DNA of 64,000 nt from Limnobacter thiooxidans (GTDB lineage Bacteria; Pseudomonadota; Gammaproteobacteria; Burkholderiales; Burkholderiaceae_B). Positions 1-8,889 of this stretch are shown piece after piece. The translations under genes were made by a program, and so were the position numbers. The notes under the pieces were generated by a model, which did no database searches, was not told where the DNA came from, and was given only the letters and a program-made list of their open reading frames with translations. The stretch lies in assembly GCF_036323495.1 (NCBI RefSeq), contig NZ_AP028947.1, positions 1,426,001 through 1,490,000 of the forward strand. Direction: 5' to 3'. Every line of letters starts with the position of its first letter. Position 1 is the first letter of the stretch.

Positions 1-320
1 ATGTGTCCGAGGTAAAAGTTCGGAAATTCGGCAAGTAACCGGTCGGTCAGGGTTAACGCCCTGTCAAGGTCGTGCTTGCTTAACGCGGTGTAAATGTCTT
101 CCACTGCGGTGTCAATCACAGGTCTGTAAGTTTCGCTTTCAAACAATCGACCGGCCAGTGAGCCCGACCGGCCCTGAGCACCAGAATAGCCAGCCAATTG
201 AATTGAATCGTTTGAGCTGGAGTCAACAAAAGAGGGCGCTGCCGTGAAAGTCCAGAACACGAGAGGCAGGGTAAGCCTGGCGCCCCGGAAAATTCGGTGT
301 AGCGTTCTTTTTGAAAACAT
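1..320 (-). CDS. L,D-transpeptidase-type envelope protein, N-terminal part (runs off window)
   Basis: An open frame starts at ATG 320, directly after the TAA of the TPR gene with no gap, and stays open to the window edge. It begins MFSKRTLHRIF, followed by a hydrophobic signal-like stretch (about residues 15-30). Residues 65-106 look like a helical repeat of the type that precedes YkuD/ErfK L,D-transpeptidase domains in Burkholderiales. The catalytic domain would lie outside the window and is not seen. The assignment rests on this N-terminus and on the partner gene, whose C-terminal Cds6-like domain usually occurs next to such transpeptidases. It could be another exported TPR protein. Confidence 0.55.
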   Translation of the reverse strand, partial: MFSKRTLHRIFRGARLTLPLVFWTFTAAPSFVDSSSNDSIQLAGYSGAQGRSGSLAGRLFESETYRPVIDTAVEDIYTALSKHDLDRALTLTDRLLAEFPNFYLGH

Positions 321-1466
321 TTAGCTGCCCACCCGCTCGCTGACAATTTTCCAGGTGCCACCTTCCTGCTTCATGGTCAATGTTTTGCTGGAAATGTTGT
401 TCAGTCGGTTGGAGAAATAGCTCTGCTTGAATTTCACCACGGCTTCATCGCCAGTGATGGTAATCAATGGGTTTTCAACTACAACCCGAATTGTTTCCTT
501 GCCAACAATGCGCTGTTCACGCATTTTTTCCCAGTTGGCTCGGCTCATCTTTCCTGGGGTGTCGAAATCCTGACTGTAAGCGTTCAAATAGCCTGCGATG
601 TCCTGGTCAGTCCATGCTTTTGCCCATGCTTCAACAGAAGCCAATACTTGTCTGTCCATGCCAATCGTGTTGGCTTTCGTTTCAGCCGGATTGCTGGCCG
701 TAATGGCTGGCGCGGGTACAGGGGCAGGTCTGGAAGGCGCTACAGCAACAGCCGGTGGTGCGACAACAACGGGTGCCGGGGCGGATACTACAGGCGCAGG
801 ATCAGCCTTGGGTTCTTCCTTGACCACGGGTGGTTTTGCCACTGGCGCTGGTGCTGGTGCTGGCGCTGATTTGCCGGAGGGCGCTGCGGCTGCGACAACA
901 GCCACTGCTTCCGGTTTGCCTGCGATCAGGTTACGAACCAACGACAATTTGGTTTGCGCGGTGGAATTTCTGCCATCCAGCTGCAAAGCCTTGTCGTAAG
1001 ACTGACTGGCCAGCTTGGCATACACATCGCCCAGGTTTTCATGAGCAGTGGCGTAGCTTGGATGGGTGCGAATGGCCATTTCCAGTGCTTCGCGTGCCTT
1101 TTCATATTCACCGCGGCCTGCATACAGCACGGCGAGGTTGTTATAAGGCTCGGGCAACTCAGGGAAATCTTCGGTCAGCTTCGTGAAAATGGTGATCGCT
1201 TCAGCGGTTTTGTTGCGCTCGGTGAGGATCAACCCTTTCAGAAAGCGCATTTGTGCGTCATTGGGGCGATTGGCCAGATACGCGTCTGCACGGGCTTGTG
1301 CCTGTTCAAACTGGCTTCGTTGAATGAGCCTGGACACTTCATCCGCTTCATCGGCATGGCTGGGCGCACCGGCGAATGCCAAACCCATGAGCGCAAACAG
1401 CAAGGCATACTTGCTTTTTACGAATTTGCCACTGATTGACGACGTGATTGTTTTTTTTGCCTGCAT
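321..1466 (-). CDS. exported TPR protein with C-terminal Cds6/SnoaL-like domain
   Basis: From the ATG at 1466 the product starts with a signal peptide (MQAKKTITSS..., hydrophobic core ALLFALMGLAFAG, cleavage near SHA|DE). Three or so TPR units follow, including PEPYNNLAVLYAGRGEYEKA. Then comes a linker of about 70 residues made mostly of Ala, Pro and Val, and a C-terminal domain of about 110 residues with the WAKAWTDQDIAGYLNAYS pattern of the Cds6/SnoaL-like fold found with L,D-transpeptidases. In-frame ATGs also exist at 1499 and 1526. 1466 is preferred because AAAGG lies 9 nt upstream and the signal peptide then has a normal length. The likely role is periplasmic support of peptidoglycan cross-linking with the downstream gene; this is inferred. 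Confidence 0.75.
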   Translation of the reverse strand: MQAKKTITSSISGKFVKSKYALLFALMGLAFAGAPSHADEADEVSRLIQRSQFEQAQARADAYLANRPNDAQMRFLKGLILTERNKTAEAITIFTKLTEDFPELPEPYNNLAVLYAGRGEYEKAREALEMAIRTHPSYATAHENLGDVYAKLASQSYDKALQLDGRNSTAQTKLSLVRNLIAGKPEAVAVVAAAAPSGKSAPAPAPAPVAKPPVVKEEPKADPAPVVSAPAPVVVAPPAVAVAPSRPAPVPAPAITASNPAETKANTIGMDRQVLASVEAWAKAWTDQDIAGYLNAYSQDFDTPGKMSRANWEKMREQRIVGKETIRVVVENPLITITGDEAVVKFKQSYFSNRLNNISSKTLTMKQEGGTWKIVSERVGS

Positions 1467-1657
1467 TCGGTTGCGCCTTTGCGGGGTTACCCGTTTCATC
1501 TGATTGGTTGGGAAAAACTCGATCATGCGTAATGATATACTCGACAGCTATTGTAGCAAGCCCCAGAGCGGGTTGGCTTCTGAACGGGGTTTCCTGTCAA
1601 ATCCTGTCTTAGATTGTAACGCTTTGAACGGCCATGTCCGTCCTTTTTCCGAGTCCA

Positions 1658-3064
1658 ATGAAATCGTCTCTCCAAATTTACAATTCAATTCTAAGGAAAA
1701 AGCAGGCATTTTCGCCCCTTGATCCGCAGAACGTCCGGATGTACGTGTGTGGCATGACAGTCTATGACTTCTGCCACCTGGGCCATGCCCGGGTCATGGT
1801 TGTGTTCGATTTGCTCAAACGCTGGTTGCGCGCCTCGGGCTATCCTGTGACCTATGTGCGCAACATCACCGACATTGATGACAAGATCATTCGCCGAGCA
1901 GTTGAGAACGGGGAAAGCATTCGTGCGTTGACTGACCGGTTTATTGCGGCGATGCACGAAGATGCCGATGCATTGGGCATTGAGCGGCCCGACCACGAGC
2001 CCCGTGCTACTGAGTATGTGGCGGAAATGCAGGAAATGATTCAAACGCTGATGGACAAGCGTCTGGCATATCGGGACGATTCCGGCGATGTGAATTTTGC
2101 CGTTCGCGCTTTTCCTGAGTATGGCCGATTGTCGGGCAAAAGCCTGGATGAACTGCGTGCCGGTGAGAGGGTAGGCGTTTCAGGCAACAAAAATGATCCG
2201 CTAGACTTTGTGCTGTGGAAAAGTGCGAAGGCCGAAGAGCCTGAAGATGCCAAATGGGAATCCGGTTTTGGTGTGGGTCGCCCCGGTTGGCATATTGAAT
2301 GCTCCGCCATGAGTTGCAAATTACTGGGCAATTCATTCGACATTCATGGCGGTGGTGCCGATTTGCAATTTCCCCATCATGAGAATGAAATTGCCCAAAG
2401 CGTGGGTGCCTCGGGCGAAGATTTTGCCAAATACTGGATGCACAACGGTTTTGTGAGGGTTGAAACTAACGGCCAGTCTGAAAAAATGTCGAAATCGTTG
2501 AATAATTTCTTCACGATTCGCGATATTTTGAAAGTTTATGATGCAGAGGTGGTGCGGTTTTTCATCTTGCGCGCCCAATATCGAAGCCAGCTCACTTACT
2601 CGGAAGGCCATGTGCAGGACGCCAAATCTGCTTTGGCTCGCCTGTACACCGCCGTGGGTGATGCGCCTGCTGCTGAATCGATCGACTGGGATCAGGAGTT
2701 CGAGGCCCGGTTTGCTGAAGCCATGAACGACGACATGAACACGCCAATTGCCGTGTCGGTGTTGTTTGACATGGCCGCTGAAGTGAATCGCACCACCGAC
2801 CTTGCACTGGCTTCGCGTTTGAAGGCGCTGGCCAATCTTCTGGGTTTGCTGGGTCGTACCGCACAAGCGTTCCAGCAGGCGGAAGTGGGTGAACTGCCTG
2901 GCGGGCTTGATGAACAGGCCATTCAGGCCCTGATTGATGCGCGCACCCAGGCCAAAGCTGACCGTGACTTCGCCAAATCCGATGCCATCCGCCAGCAATT
3001 GCTAGATGCTGGAGTCATTCTGGAAGACAAACGGGGCGGTGCCACCGAATGGCGCCGGGCCTGA
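1658..3064 (+). CDS. cysS: cysteinyl-tRNA synthetase
   Basis: Charges tRNA-Cys in the cytoplasm. The product is about 468 residues, normal for CysS. It has the zinc-ligand cysteine in [10 protein letters not shown], the HIGH signature as CHLGHAR, the GWHIECSAM zinc/active-site stretch and the KMSKS loop as [10 protein letters not shown]. An upstream ATG at 1634 would add MSVLFPSP, but homologues begin close to MxxLQIYN, so the ATG at 1658 is chosen. It is the first gene of a compact forward block, and the next gene starts inside its last 16 bases. Confidence 0.95.
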   Translation: MKSSLQIYNSILRKKQAFSPLDPQNVRMYVCGMTVYDFCHLGHARVMVVFDLLKRWLRASGYPVTYVRNITDIDDKIIRRAVENGESIRALTDRFIAAMHEDADALGIERPDHEPRATEYVAEMQEMIQTLMDKRLAYRDDSGDVNFAVRAFPEYGRLSGKSLDELRAGERVGVSGNKNDPLDFVLWKSAKAEEPEDAKWESGFGVGRPGWHIECSAMSCKLLGNSFDIHGGGADLQFPHHENEIAQSVGASGEDFAKYWMHNGFVRVETNGQSEKMSKSLNNFFTIRDILKVYDAEVVRFFILRAQYRSQLTYSEGHVQDAKSALARLYTAVGDAPAAESIDWDQEFEARFAEAMNDDMNTPIAVSVLFDMAAEVNRTTDLALASRLKALANLLGLLGRTAQAFQQAEVGELPGGLDEQAIQALIDARTQAKADRDFAKSDAIRQQLLDAGVILEDKRGGATEWRRA

Positions 3065-3702
3065 ACCTGAATCTGGACCCTCAGGCACCTGCCTATTGGC
3101 AGGAGGCTTGCACTGCGTTGGCTTTGCAAAGCCCTGTGTGGGCTGAACTGGTCAATCGCCACACCGACCGCGCCCTTCGATCCCGAGGGGCACCTTATGA
3201 AACCATGCTGCGCTCGCTGGTGGGTCAGCAAATTTCAGTCAAGGCTGCTGAAGCTGTTTGGTTAAGGGTTGTGCAAGCCCTGAATGGCGAATTGAGCAGT
3301 CAGGTCTTGCTCGCTCTAAATGATGACATCTTGAAGGCGACAGGTCTTTCCCGCCAGAAAATTGCGTACTCACGGGCCTTGAGCGAATTTGAGCAAAAAG
3401 GCCTTCTCGAATTGAATTTGCTTGACAGCATGGATGACGAAGCCTGCACCCGACATCTTTGTGAAATCAAGGGCGTAGGCCGCTGGACAGCCCAGATGTT
3501 CTTGATGTTCTGTTTGCGCCGGCCCGATGTTTGGCCCGTGGATGACATTGGCGTGCAGCGCGGTATCTCCCGCCAATTTTTCGAAGGCGAACCCATCGGA
3601 CCGAAAGAAGCACTACAATTCGGGGAAAAATTAAAACCTTGGCGTACTGTGGCAGCGTGGTATTTGTGGCGCAGCCTTGACCCTGTCGTGGTTGACTATT
3701 AA
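3049..3702 (+). CDS. DNA-3-methyladenine glycosylase, AlkA-like HhH-GPD family
   Basis: Base-excision repair glycosylase of the HhH-GPD superfamily, 217 residues. The helix-hairpin-helix is at residues 139-150 ([12 protein letters not shown]). The catalytic aspartate is D165 or D166 in [26 protein letters not shown] (about 53-67) is the typical first core helix. It lacks the N-terminal domain of E. coli AlkA, so it matches the short DNA-3-methyladenine glycosylase II type. The start overlaps the 3' end of cysS by 16 bp, implying translational coupling. Substrate range cannot be read from sequence. Confidence 0.88.
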   Translation: MAPGLNLNLDPQAPAYWQEACTALALQSPVWAELVNRHTDRALRSRGAPYETMLRSLVGQQISVKAAEAVWLRVVQALNGELSSQVLLALNDDILKATGLSRQKIAYSRALSEFEQKGLLELNLLDSMDDEACTRHLCEIKGVGRWTAQMFLMFCLRRPDVWPVDDIGVQRGISRQFFEGEPIGPKEALQFGEKLKPWRTVAAWYLWRSLDPVVVDY

Positions 3703-3711
3703 GAGAGCCTC

Positions 3712-4674
3712 ATGAAGCAAACATTTCTTGATTTTGAAGCACCGATTGCCGAACTCAAGGGCAAAATTGACGAGCTGCGCCTGGTACAAGACGGCTCGGC
3801 TGTGGATTTGTCGGAGGAAATTCGTCGTCTTGAAGGCAAGAGCGATGTATTGACCAAAGAGCTGTACGGCAAATTGACACCCTGGCAGGTTTCGCAGGTG
3901 GCCCGCCACCCGCAGCGCCCTTACACCCTGGATTACATCGCGCACGCATTCACTGACTTTCACGAATTGCATGGCGATCGGCATTTTGCGGACGACCCTT
4001 CCATTGTGGGCGGTTTGGCCCGTCTGGATGGCGAAAGTGTGATGGTGATTGGTCACCAGAAGGGCCGTGATGTCAAGGAGCGCACCTTGCGCAACTTCGG
4101 CATGCCGCGCCCCGAAGGGTACCGGAAGGCGTTGCGCTTGATGAAAACCGCTGAAAAGTTCGGCATTCCGATTGTCACCCTGGTGGACACCCCCGGCGCT
4201 TATCCTGGTATTGATGCTGAGGAGCGCGGACAGTCAGAGGCAATTGGGCGAAACCTGATTGAAATGGCGCAAATTCAAGTGCCCATCGTCAGTGCCGTTA
4301 TTGGTGAAGGAGGCTCTGGTGGTGCCTTGGCGCTGGCTGTAGCCGACCATGTCATCATGATGGAGTTTGCGACTTATTCCGTGATTTCTCCTGAAGGATG
4401 TGCATCCATATTGTGGCGCAGTGCCGAGCGTGCATCCGATGCGGCAGAAGCTTTGGGCATTACCGCCAAACGCTTGCGCGACTTGGGGCTGATTCAGGAA
4501 ATCGTCAAAGAAAGTTTTGGTGGTGCCCACCGGGACCACGCGCAAACAGCCAGCAACCTGAAATCGTCAATCAAGTCTGCATTGACCTTGCTGGTGACCT
4601 ACAAACCCAAAACACTGCTGGACGCGCGCCACGACCGTTTGATGAGTTACGGACATTTCAAGGTGAGCAAGTAA
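3712..4674 (+). CDS. accA: acetyl-CoA carboxylase carboxyltransferase subunit alpha
   Basis: With AccD, this subunit transfers the carboxyl group from biotin to acetyl-CoA, the first committed step of fatty acid synthesis. The 320-residue product matches the usual length. It shows the N-terminal coiled region starting [51 protein letters not shown] and the oxyanion-loop stretch [18 protein letters not shown] follows TAAGAGAGCCTC, which acts as ribosome binding site 9 bp after the glycosylase stop. Placement between a repair gene and tilS is common in betaproteobacteria. Confidence 0.96.
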   Translation: MKQTFLDFEAPIAELKGKIDELRLVQDGSAVDLSEEIRRLEGKSDVLTKELYGKLTPWQVSQVARHPQRPYTLDYIAHAFTDFHELHGDRHFADDPSIVGGLARLDGESVMVIGHQKGRDVKERTLRNFGMPRPEGYRKALRLMKTAEKFGIPIVTLVDTPGAYPGIDAEERGQSEAIGRNLIEMAQIQVPIVSAVIGEGGSGGALALAVADHVIMMEFATYSVISPEGCASILWRSAERASDAAEALGITAKRLRDLGLIQEIVKESFGGAHRDHAQTASNLKSSIKSALTLLVTYKPKTLLDARHDRLMSYGHFKVSK

Positions 4675-5667
4675 TTGAGGGCTTTGCTTGAAGGGTTTTT
4701 AAGCAACTTCAAGCACGATGAATCACCGCCTGCCTGTTTCGTTGTTGCGTATTCTGGCGGTGTGGATTCCACGGTGCTGCTTCATGCGCTTCGGGCCTTG
4801 CATATGCCCTTGCATGCGGTGCATGTGAATCATCGTCTTCAGCCCCAAGCCAATGATTGGGAATTGCATTGCGAAACCCAATGCCAAAAGCTTGGTGTGC
4901 CGTTCACCGCTTTGCGGGTGGATGTGCACCAAGGAAGTGACGGCCTTGAGGGCGCGGCCCGTCTTGCGCGTTACCGTGCCATTTTTGAATGGATGAAGCT
5001 GCAAGGCCACACGGTATTGCTGTGTGCGCACCACCTTGATGATCAACTGGAAACAGTTCTGTTGCAATTGTTCCGCGGGTCGGGCCTGCGCGGTGTGGGC
5101 GGCATGCGGGCGTTGGGCCCGGTCGGTGTTGATCGCCACTTGCACCCAGAATTGCGGCTGGGGCGACCTTTGCTGGCTTGCAGCAAGGCTGACATTCTGA
5201 ACTATGCCCGGGAACACCAACTGGGCCATGTTGTAGACCTCAGCAATGAAGACATCACCTTGCGTCGCAACTGGGTTCGACACGAGTTGTTGCCCAGCCT
5301 GGCTGAACACTTTCCACAAGGCCCAAAGGCCTTGTTGCAACTGGCTGCGCATTTTCAGGCACACTATTCAAACGAAGATGCCCGGGCCGATGAGGCTGCG
5401 CAACAGGCAGTCGGCTCAACTGGCGAATTGCTGCTTGAACCTTGGCTCGCCTTGGATGAAAGCGTGCAATTGACGACCCTGCGCCACTGGCTGCTGGGGC
5501 AGGGTGTGCGATGTGGCAAATTGAAACTGCTTGAATTGGCCCGGCAACTGCGGATCAGGAAAGGTGGTGTAAGGCAAGTCAACAAAGGCTGGGCGGTCAA
5601 AGTGAGCAAAGGCTTGGCCCGGCTGCAATATACCCTACAAAAGGACACTGGCTTTGAACAGCAATGA
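4675..5667 (+). CDS. tilS: tRNA(Ile)-lysidine synthase
   Basis: Modifies C34 of the CAU-anticodon tRNA-Ile to lysidine, using ATP and lysine. The PP-loop SGGVDS is at residues 27-32, followed by HAVHVNHRLQ and AHHLDDQLETVLLQLFRGSGLRG, which are characteristic of TilS. At 330 residues it is somewhat short: the C-terminal substrate-binding part is brief, as in many betaproteobacteria. The start is a TTG immediately after the accA TAA. AAGGTGAG lies about 8 nt upstream within the end of accA, and there is no in-frame ATG that would keep the PP-loop. Confidence 0.93.
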   Translation: MRALLEGFLSNFKHDESPPACFVVAYSGGVDSTVLLHALRALHMPLHAVHVNHRLQPQANDWELHCETQCQKLGVPFTALRVDVHQGSDGLEGAARLARYRAIFEWMKLQGHTVLLCAHHLDDQLETVLLQLFRGSGLRGVGGMRALGPVGVDRHLHPELRLGRPLLACSKADILNYAREHQLGHVVDLSNEDITLRRNWVRHELLPSLAEHFPQGPKALLQLAAHFQAHYSNEDARADEAAQQAVGSTGELLLEPWLALDESVQLTTLRHWLLGQGVRCGKLKLLELARQLRIRKGGVRQVNKGWAVKVSKGLARLQYTLQKDTGFEQQ

Positions 5668-6592
5668 CGCAACAGAAAGCATCGGCAACATCGACCCTGA
5701 AACAGTGGCCCAATGGCTTGAAAAAAGCGGTGACTACAAGGTGTTGCGTCGCATTCAGATGCGCGAACGTTTTGGCGGGCCCGTCAGCAGCCCGGTGAAA
5801 GTGCTGGTTGTGGACACGGAAACCACTGGCCTTGACTTTGAAACCTGTGAAGTCATCGAGGTGGGCGCACTGCTGGTGGAAGTGGATCCGGATACCGGAG
5901 AAGTGGGCGTCGTGCTGGGCAGCTTTGGCGGGCTTGAAGAGCCAAAGGAGCCTATTTCTCCCGAGAATTCTGCCATTCATGGCATTACCAACGACATGGT
6001 CAAAGGGCACACCTTTGACGAGCAGGCTTTGAAGGCCTTGTGCGATGAGGCTGTACTTTTTGTCGCTCACAATGCGGCGTTTGACAAGCCTTTCATGCTG
6101 CGCCGCTTTCCCTGGCTTGAAAAAACCACTTGGGCCTGCACCTTCCGGGAACTGCCCTGGGCCCAGGAAGGTTACACGGGTCGAAAACTGGAGTATCTGT
6201 TGTCCGACTGCGGTTTTTTTCATGGCGCACACCGTGCAGTGGAAGATTGCAACGCGCTGCTGCATGTTCTCGCTCAACCATTGAAGACCTCTCAACGCAT
6301 GCCGTTTCAGGTTTTGTTCGACAGTGCGAATGAATCGATTTATCAAATTGCCGCATTGAAAGCGCCATTTGAAAAGAAGGATTTCCTGAAGTCCCGGGGC
6401 TTTCGCTGGAACGCGGGTGACCGTGTTTGGGAATATGAAGCGGTCGGGTTTTCAGAGGGCAAGGAAGTGATCGAATGGTTGCGTGAGCAGGTGTACTGTA
6501 CAAAGGACAAAATCATGTTGGGCTTTCGAATTCAGGCAGGTGTTGACCGTTATTCGGGCGCCGAGTTGAAACAACAGTTCAAAGAGGTTTAA
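5654..6592 (+). CDS. DEDDh 3'-5' exonuclease, DNA polymerase III epsilon-like, with extra C-terminal domain
   Basis: Residues 48-210 form a DnaQ-type exonuclease with the full acidic set: D54 and E56 in VVDTETTGL, D144 in AHNAAFDKPF, and H193/D198 in HRAVEDCNALL. It is therefore predicted active with two metal ions. A further ~100 residues contain FLKSRGFRWNAGDRVWEYEAV, an aromatic-rich module seen after some proteobacterial stand-alone exonucleases and of unknown role. The start is TTG at 5654, 14 bp inside tilS, with AAAGGA upstream. It is unlikely to be the replicative proofreader because of the extra domain and position; a repair or RNA-processing role is inferred. Confidence 0.82.
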   Translation: MNSNDATESIGNIDPETVAQWLEKSGDYKVLRRIQMRERFGGPVSSPVKVLVVDTETTGLDFETCEVIEVGALLVEVDPDTGEVGVVLGSFGGLEEPKEPISPENSAIHGITNDMVKGHTFDEQALKALCDEAVLFVAHNAAFDKPFMLRRFPWLEKTTWACTFRELPWAQEGYTGRKLEYLLSDCGFFHGAHRAVEDCNALLHVLAQPLKTSQRMPFQVLFDSANESIYQIAALKAPFEKKDFLKSRGFRWNAGDRVWEYEAVGFSEGKEVIEWLREQVYCTKDKIMLGFRIQAGVDRYSGAELKQQFKEV

Positions 6593-6596
6593 GCAC

Positions 6597-8276
6597 TTGC
6601 CCGCAACAGTATATCCCTCAGACACAAGCGCTTTGGCGCTGGATGGCGCACAGGCCCGTGAACGGGATGTACTGCTGCAGCTGCAGGCTCAACTACCTGG
6701 AGATTTCACGATTTACCACGGCATACACTGGTCGCGCATAGAGCACGGCCTGACTGTGACTGGGCGAATCCAGTTTTTGGTGTTAAGCCCCAGCGGTCTT
6801 GTATTTATTGTGTTGATGAAGACTGGCTTGATGAAGGTGGAAGAAGGTCGGGTATTCAAACAACTGGGTGAACAGCGTCAGGATGTATTTCATGCCTTGG
6901 CTGAGCAGGGCGCTTTGCTGGCTCAAAAGTTTCGGCAGCAGCATTCAATGAGTTTGCAACTTGAGCCAATTTTCTATTGCCCCGATTTCACGGTGCCCGA
7001 GCTAACGGGTTTAACCGTGAATGCAGAGCGCGTAGTGGACGCTCGCAGAAAAGACCAATTGGCTTGGCTTCTACAAACGATTGATTCCAGCGTGCAGTTG
7101 CCGTTTGATAAAACACGCAACAGGCAAATTCATTCTTTTTTGTGCAATGTACTGAACCTGGTGCCAGAGGTGGGGGCGCTTGCTCAGGCTGCGGAAACTC
7201 TGGTTACACGTTTGTCGCATGGCCTGGAGCAATGGGTGGCCCGGCTCAGTTTCGAGCCCTTTCGCTTGCGTGTCAGTGGCACCGCGGGCAGTGGCAAGTC
7301 CCAGCTGGCTTTTGCAGAGCTTCAGCGCAATCACACGCTAAAAGCCCGGTCACTTTACGTGTGTTACAACCGGCCTTTGTCTTCTCATATGGCGCAGCAG
7401 GTTCGTGAAGCCGCTTTGATGGGTGCGGCTGTTTTCAATTTTCACGCCTTGTGCGACCGCATGCTGCGCGATGCCGGGCAGGAAGTGGATTATTCCGCAC
7501 CTGGTGTATTTGGCCGGTTGGCCGAGCAGGTTTTGGCCACACAGCTGGACAAGCGCTGGGTATTTGATTCAATTGTGGTGGATGAGGGGCAGGACTTTGA
7601 TCAAAGCTGGTTGCCAGTACTTCAACGTTGCGCCCATTCGGGAACGCGCTGGCTTTGGCTGGAAGATCCGATTCAAAATCTGTACGGCAAGCCTGCAATC
7701 AGCCTTCCCGGTTGGGTGAATTTGCACACGCCCATGAATTTCCGAAATCCGAAAAGGGTGGTGCAGGCTTTGTTGTTGATGCAACAGGCGTTCCAGTTCG
7801 ATTCGCAACTGGATCTGGATGTGGAAGCGGCTTGTCCGCTGGAAGGTTTGCCGTTGGAGTTTTTTGAGTATGACAGCGAAGAAGGTTTGCTTGCGCAAAC
7901 CGCTAAAGCGATTACGGCGTGCTTGAGGCACGGTTTTACACGCAACCAGATTGCTGTGCTCAGCATGCGCGGACATGAAAAATCCAGAATTCTGGCACAG
8001 GCCAGCCTGGGGCCCCACAGCTTGAGACATTTCACCGGCCGTTATGACACGCACGGGAGCCAGATTTTCACTGAAGGCAATGTACATGCGGAATCGGTTT
8101 ATCGATTCAAAGGGCAATCAGCGCAAGCTGTGGTGGTGACGGAATTGGCTTTTGATGATTTTACGGAATCTGATTTCAGGAAACTATTTGTGGCCATGAC
8201 CCGCGCCAAACTGTTGTTGATACTGGTGGGGCAGACTGACACGTTGGCCAGGCTGCGCGGTGCCATTCACTACTGA
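6597..8276 (+). CDS. UvrD-like superfamily I helicase with degenerate NERD-like N-terminus
   Basis: 559 residues. The N-terminal ~190 residues resemble a NERD (nuclease-related) domain, but the catalytic positions look lost. Where active NERD proteins have E-x-D and later E-x-K, this protein has GRIQFLVLSPSGLVF followed by IVLMKTG. The C-terminal ATPase keeps Walker A at 228-236 (GTAGSGKSQ), a Walker B as IVVDEGQDFDQSW, and motifs V/VI as YRFKGQSAQAVVV and LFVAMTRAKLLLILVG. The start is TTG four bases after the exonuclease stop, with AGAGG upstream. A DNA repair role with the exonuclease is inferred from coupling. Confidence 0.78.
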   Translation: MPATVYPSDTSALALDGAQARERDVLLQLQAQLPGDFTIYHGIHWSRIEHGLTVTGRIQFLVLSPSGLVFIVLMKTGLMKVEEGRVFKQLGEQRQDVFHALAEQGALLAQKFRQQHSMSLQLEPIFYCPDFTVPELTGLTVNAERVVDARRKDQLAWLLQTIDSSVQLPFDKTRNRQIHSFLCNVLNLVPEVGALAQAAETLVTRLSHGLEQWVARLSFEPFRLRVSGTAGSGKSQLAFAELQRNHTLKARSLYVCYNRPLSSHMAQQVREAALMGAAVFNFHALCDRMLRDAGQEVDYSAPGVFGRLAEQVLATQLDKRWVFDSIVVDEGQDFDQSWLPVLQRCAHSGTRWLWLEDPIQNLYGKPAISLPGWVNLHTPMNFRNPKRVVQALLLMQQAFQFDSQLDLDVEAACPLEGLPLEFFEYDSEEGLLAQTAKAITACLRHGFTRNQIAVLSMRGHEKSRILAQASLGPHSLRHFTGRYDTHGSQIFTEGNVHAESVYRFKGQSAQAVVVTELAFDDFTESDFRKLFVAMTRAKLLLILVGQTDTLARLRGAIHY

Positions 8277-8761
8277 ATTTGCCACGCACCCTTGCTGGGC
8301 GAGCACACTTCGCCGCGAAATTTTTTCTTTTCGCCGTTCACAATGGTTACGCCCAAGAATGTTCGGCAGGTGTCAGACTTCGCACCCGGCGACAGGTAAA
8401 CCCCGACACCATTCACCGGGTTAAGCCAGCGCACGGCCTGACCTGAAGGAACAAGTTCCATGGTGTGACCAAAGCAATGGGAATCCACGGCAAGTGCATC
8501 AACCAAGGTTGATTGGGGAAAAATCGATTGGAAAGCGGGACCGGACTGAACATGAGCCATTTGCTGAACCAAGGTGCCTTTCAATGCTTCACCCTGAACC
8601 CCTTTTGCATCACATTGACCTCTCAAAACTCCAAAGTCGCTGACCCATCCCTTGCCTGTGTAACCGATGAAATTTTTGGCGTGGACCCATTGCGCTGGCA
8701 ATGCCGTTAAAAGTGCGAGCAGACAAAGAACAGTGTTATGGCGTACTTTGACAATGGACAT
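8270..8761 (-). CDS. exported protein with 17-kDa surface-antigen-like C-terminal domain
   Basis: The chosen ATG (8761) gives about 163 residues with a signal peptide, MSIVKVRHNTVLCLLALLTA, cleaved near VHA|KN. The C-terminal ~60 residues carry the pattern SGQAVRWLNPVNGVG...CRTFLGVTIVNG...GEVCSPSKGAW, which matches the 17-kDa surface antigen type 2 fold, with two conserved cysteines. There is no lipobox. Upstream in-frame ATGs (8794, 9106) would put non-hydrophobic sequence before the signal peptide and overlap the divergent acyl-CoA synthetase, so they are rejected. It converges with the helicase gene, with stop codons overlapping by 7 bp. Function unknown. Confidence 0.65.
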   Translation of the reverse strand: MSIVKVRHNTVLCLLALLTALPAQWVHAKNFIGYTGKGWVSDFGVLRGQCDAKGVQGEALKGTLVQQMAHVQSGPAFQSIFPQSTLVDALAVDSHCFGHTMELVPSGQAVRWLNPVNGVGVYLSPGAKSDTCRTFLGVTIVNGEKKKFRGEVCSPSKGAWQIQ

Positions 8762-8889
8762 GGAAGAATACTGGACTGGGCAGCCTGAAGACATTGATAA
8801 AAACGGTGTGTATGCAAGTTTAGTTGACCCAATGAGTGTATCTTTTTCTGTATAAAAAAACACAATAAGCACCCTGGAGACCGCACAAA

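Noticed and set aside
598-999. 133-residue open frame on the plus strand, rich in Gly, Ala and Thr
   Set aside because: It is the antisense shadow of the Ala/Pro/Val linker of the TPR gene; repetitive codons keep other frames open.
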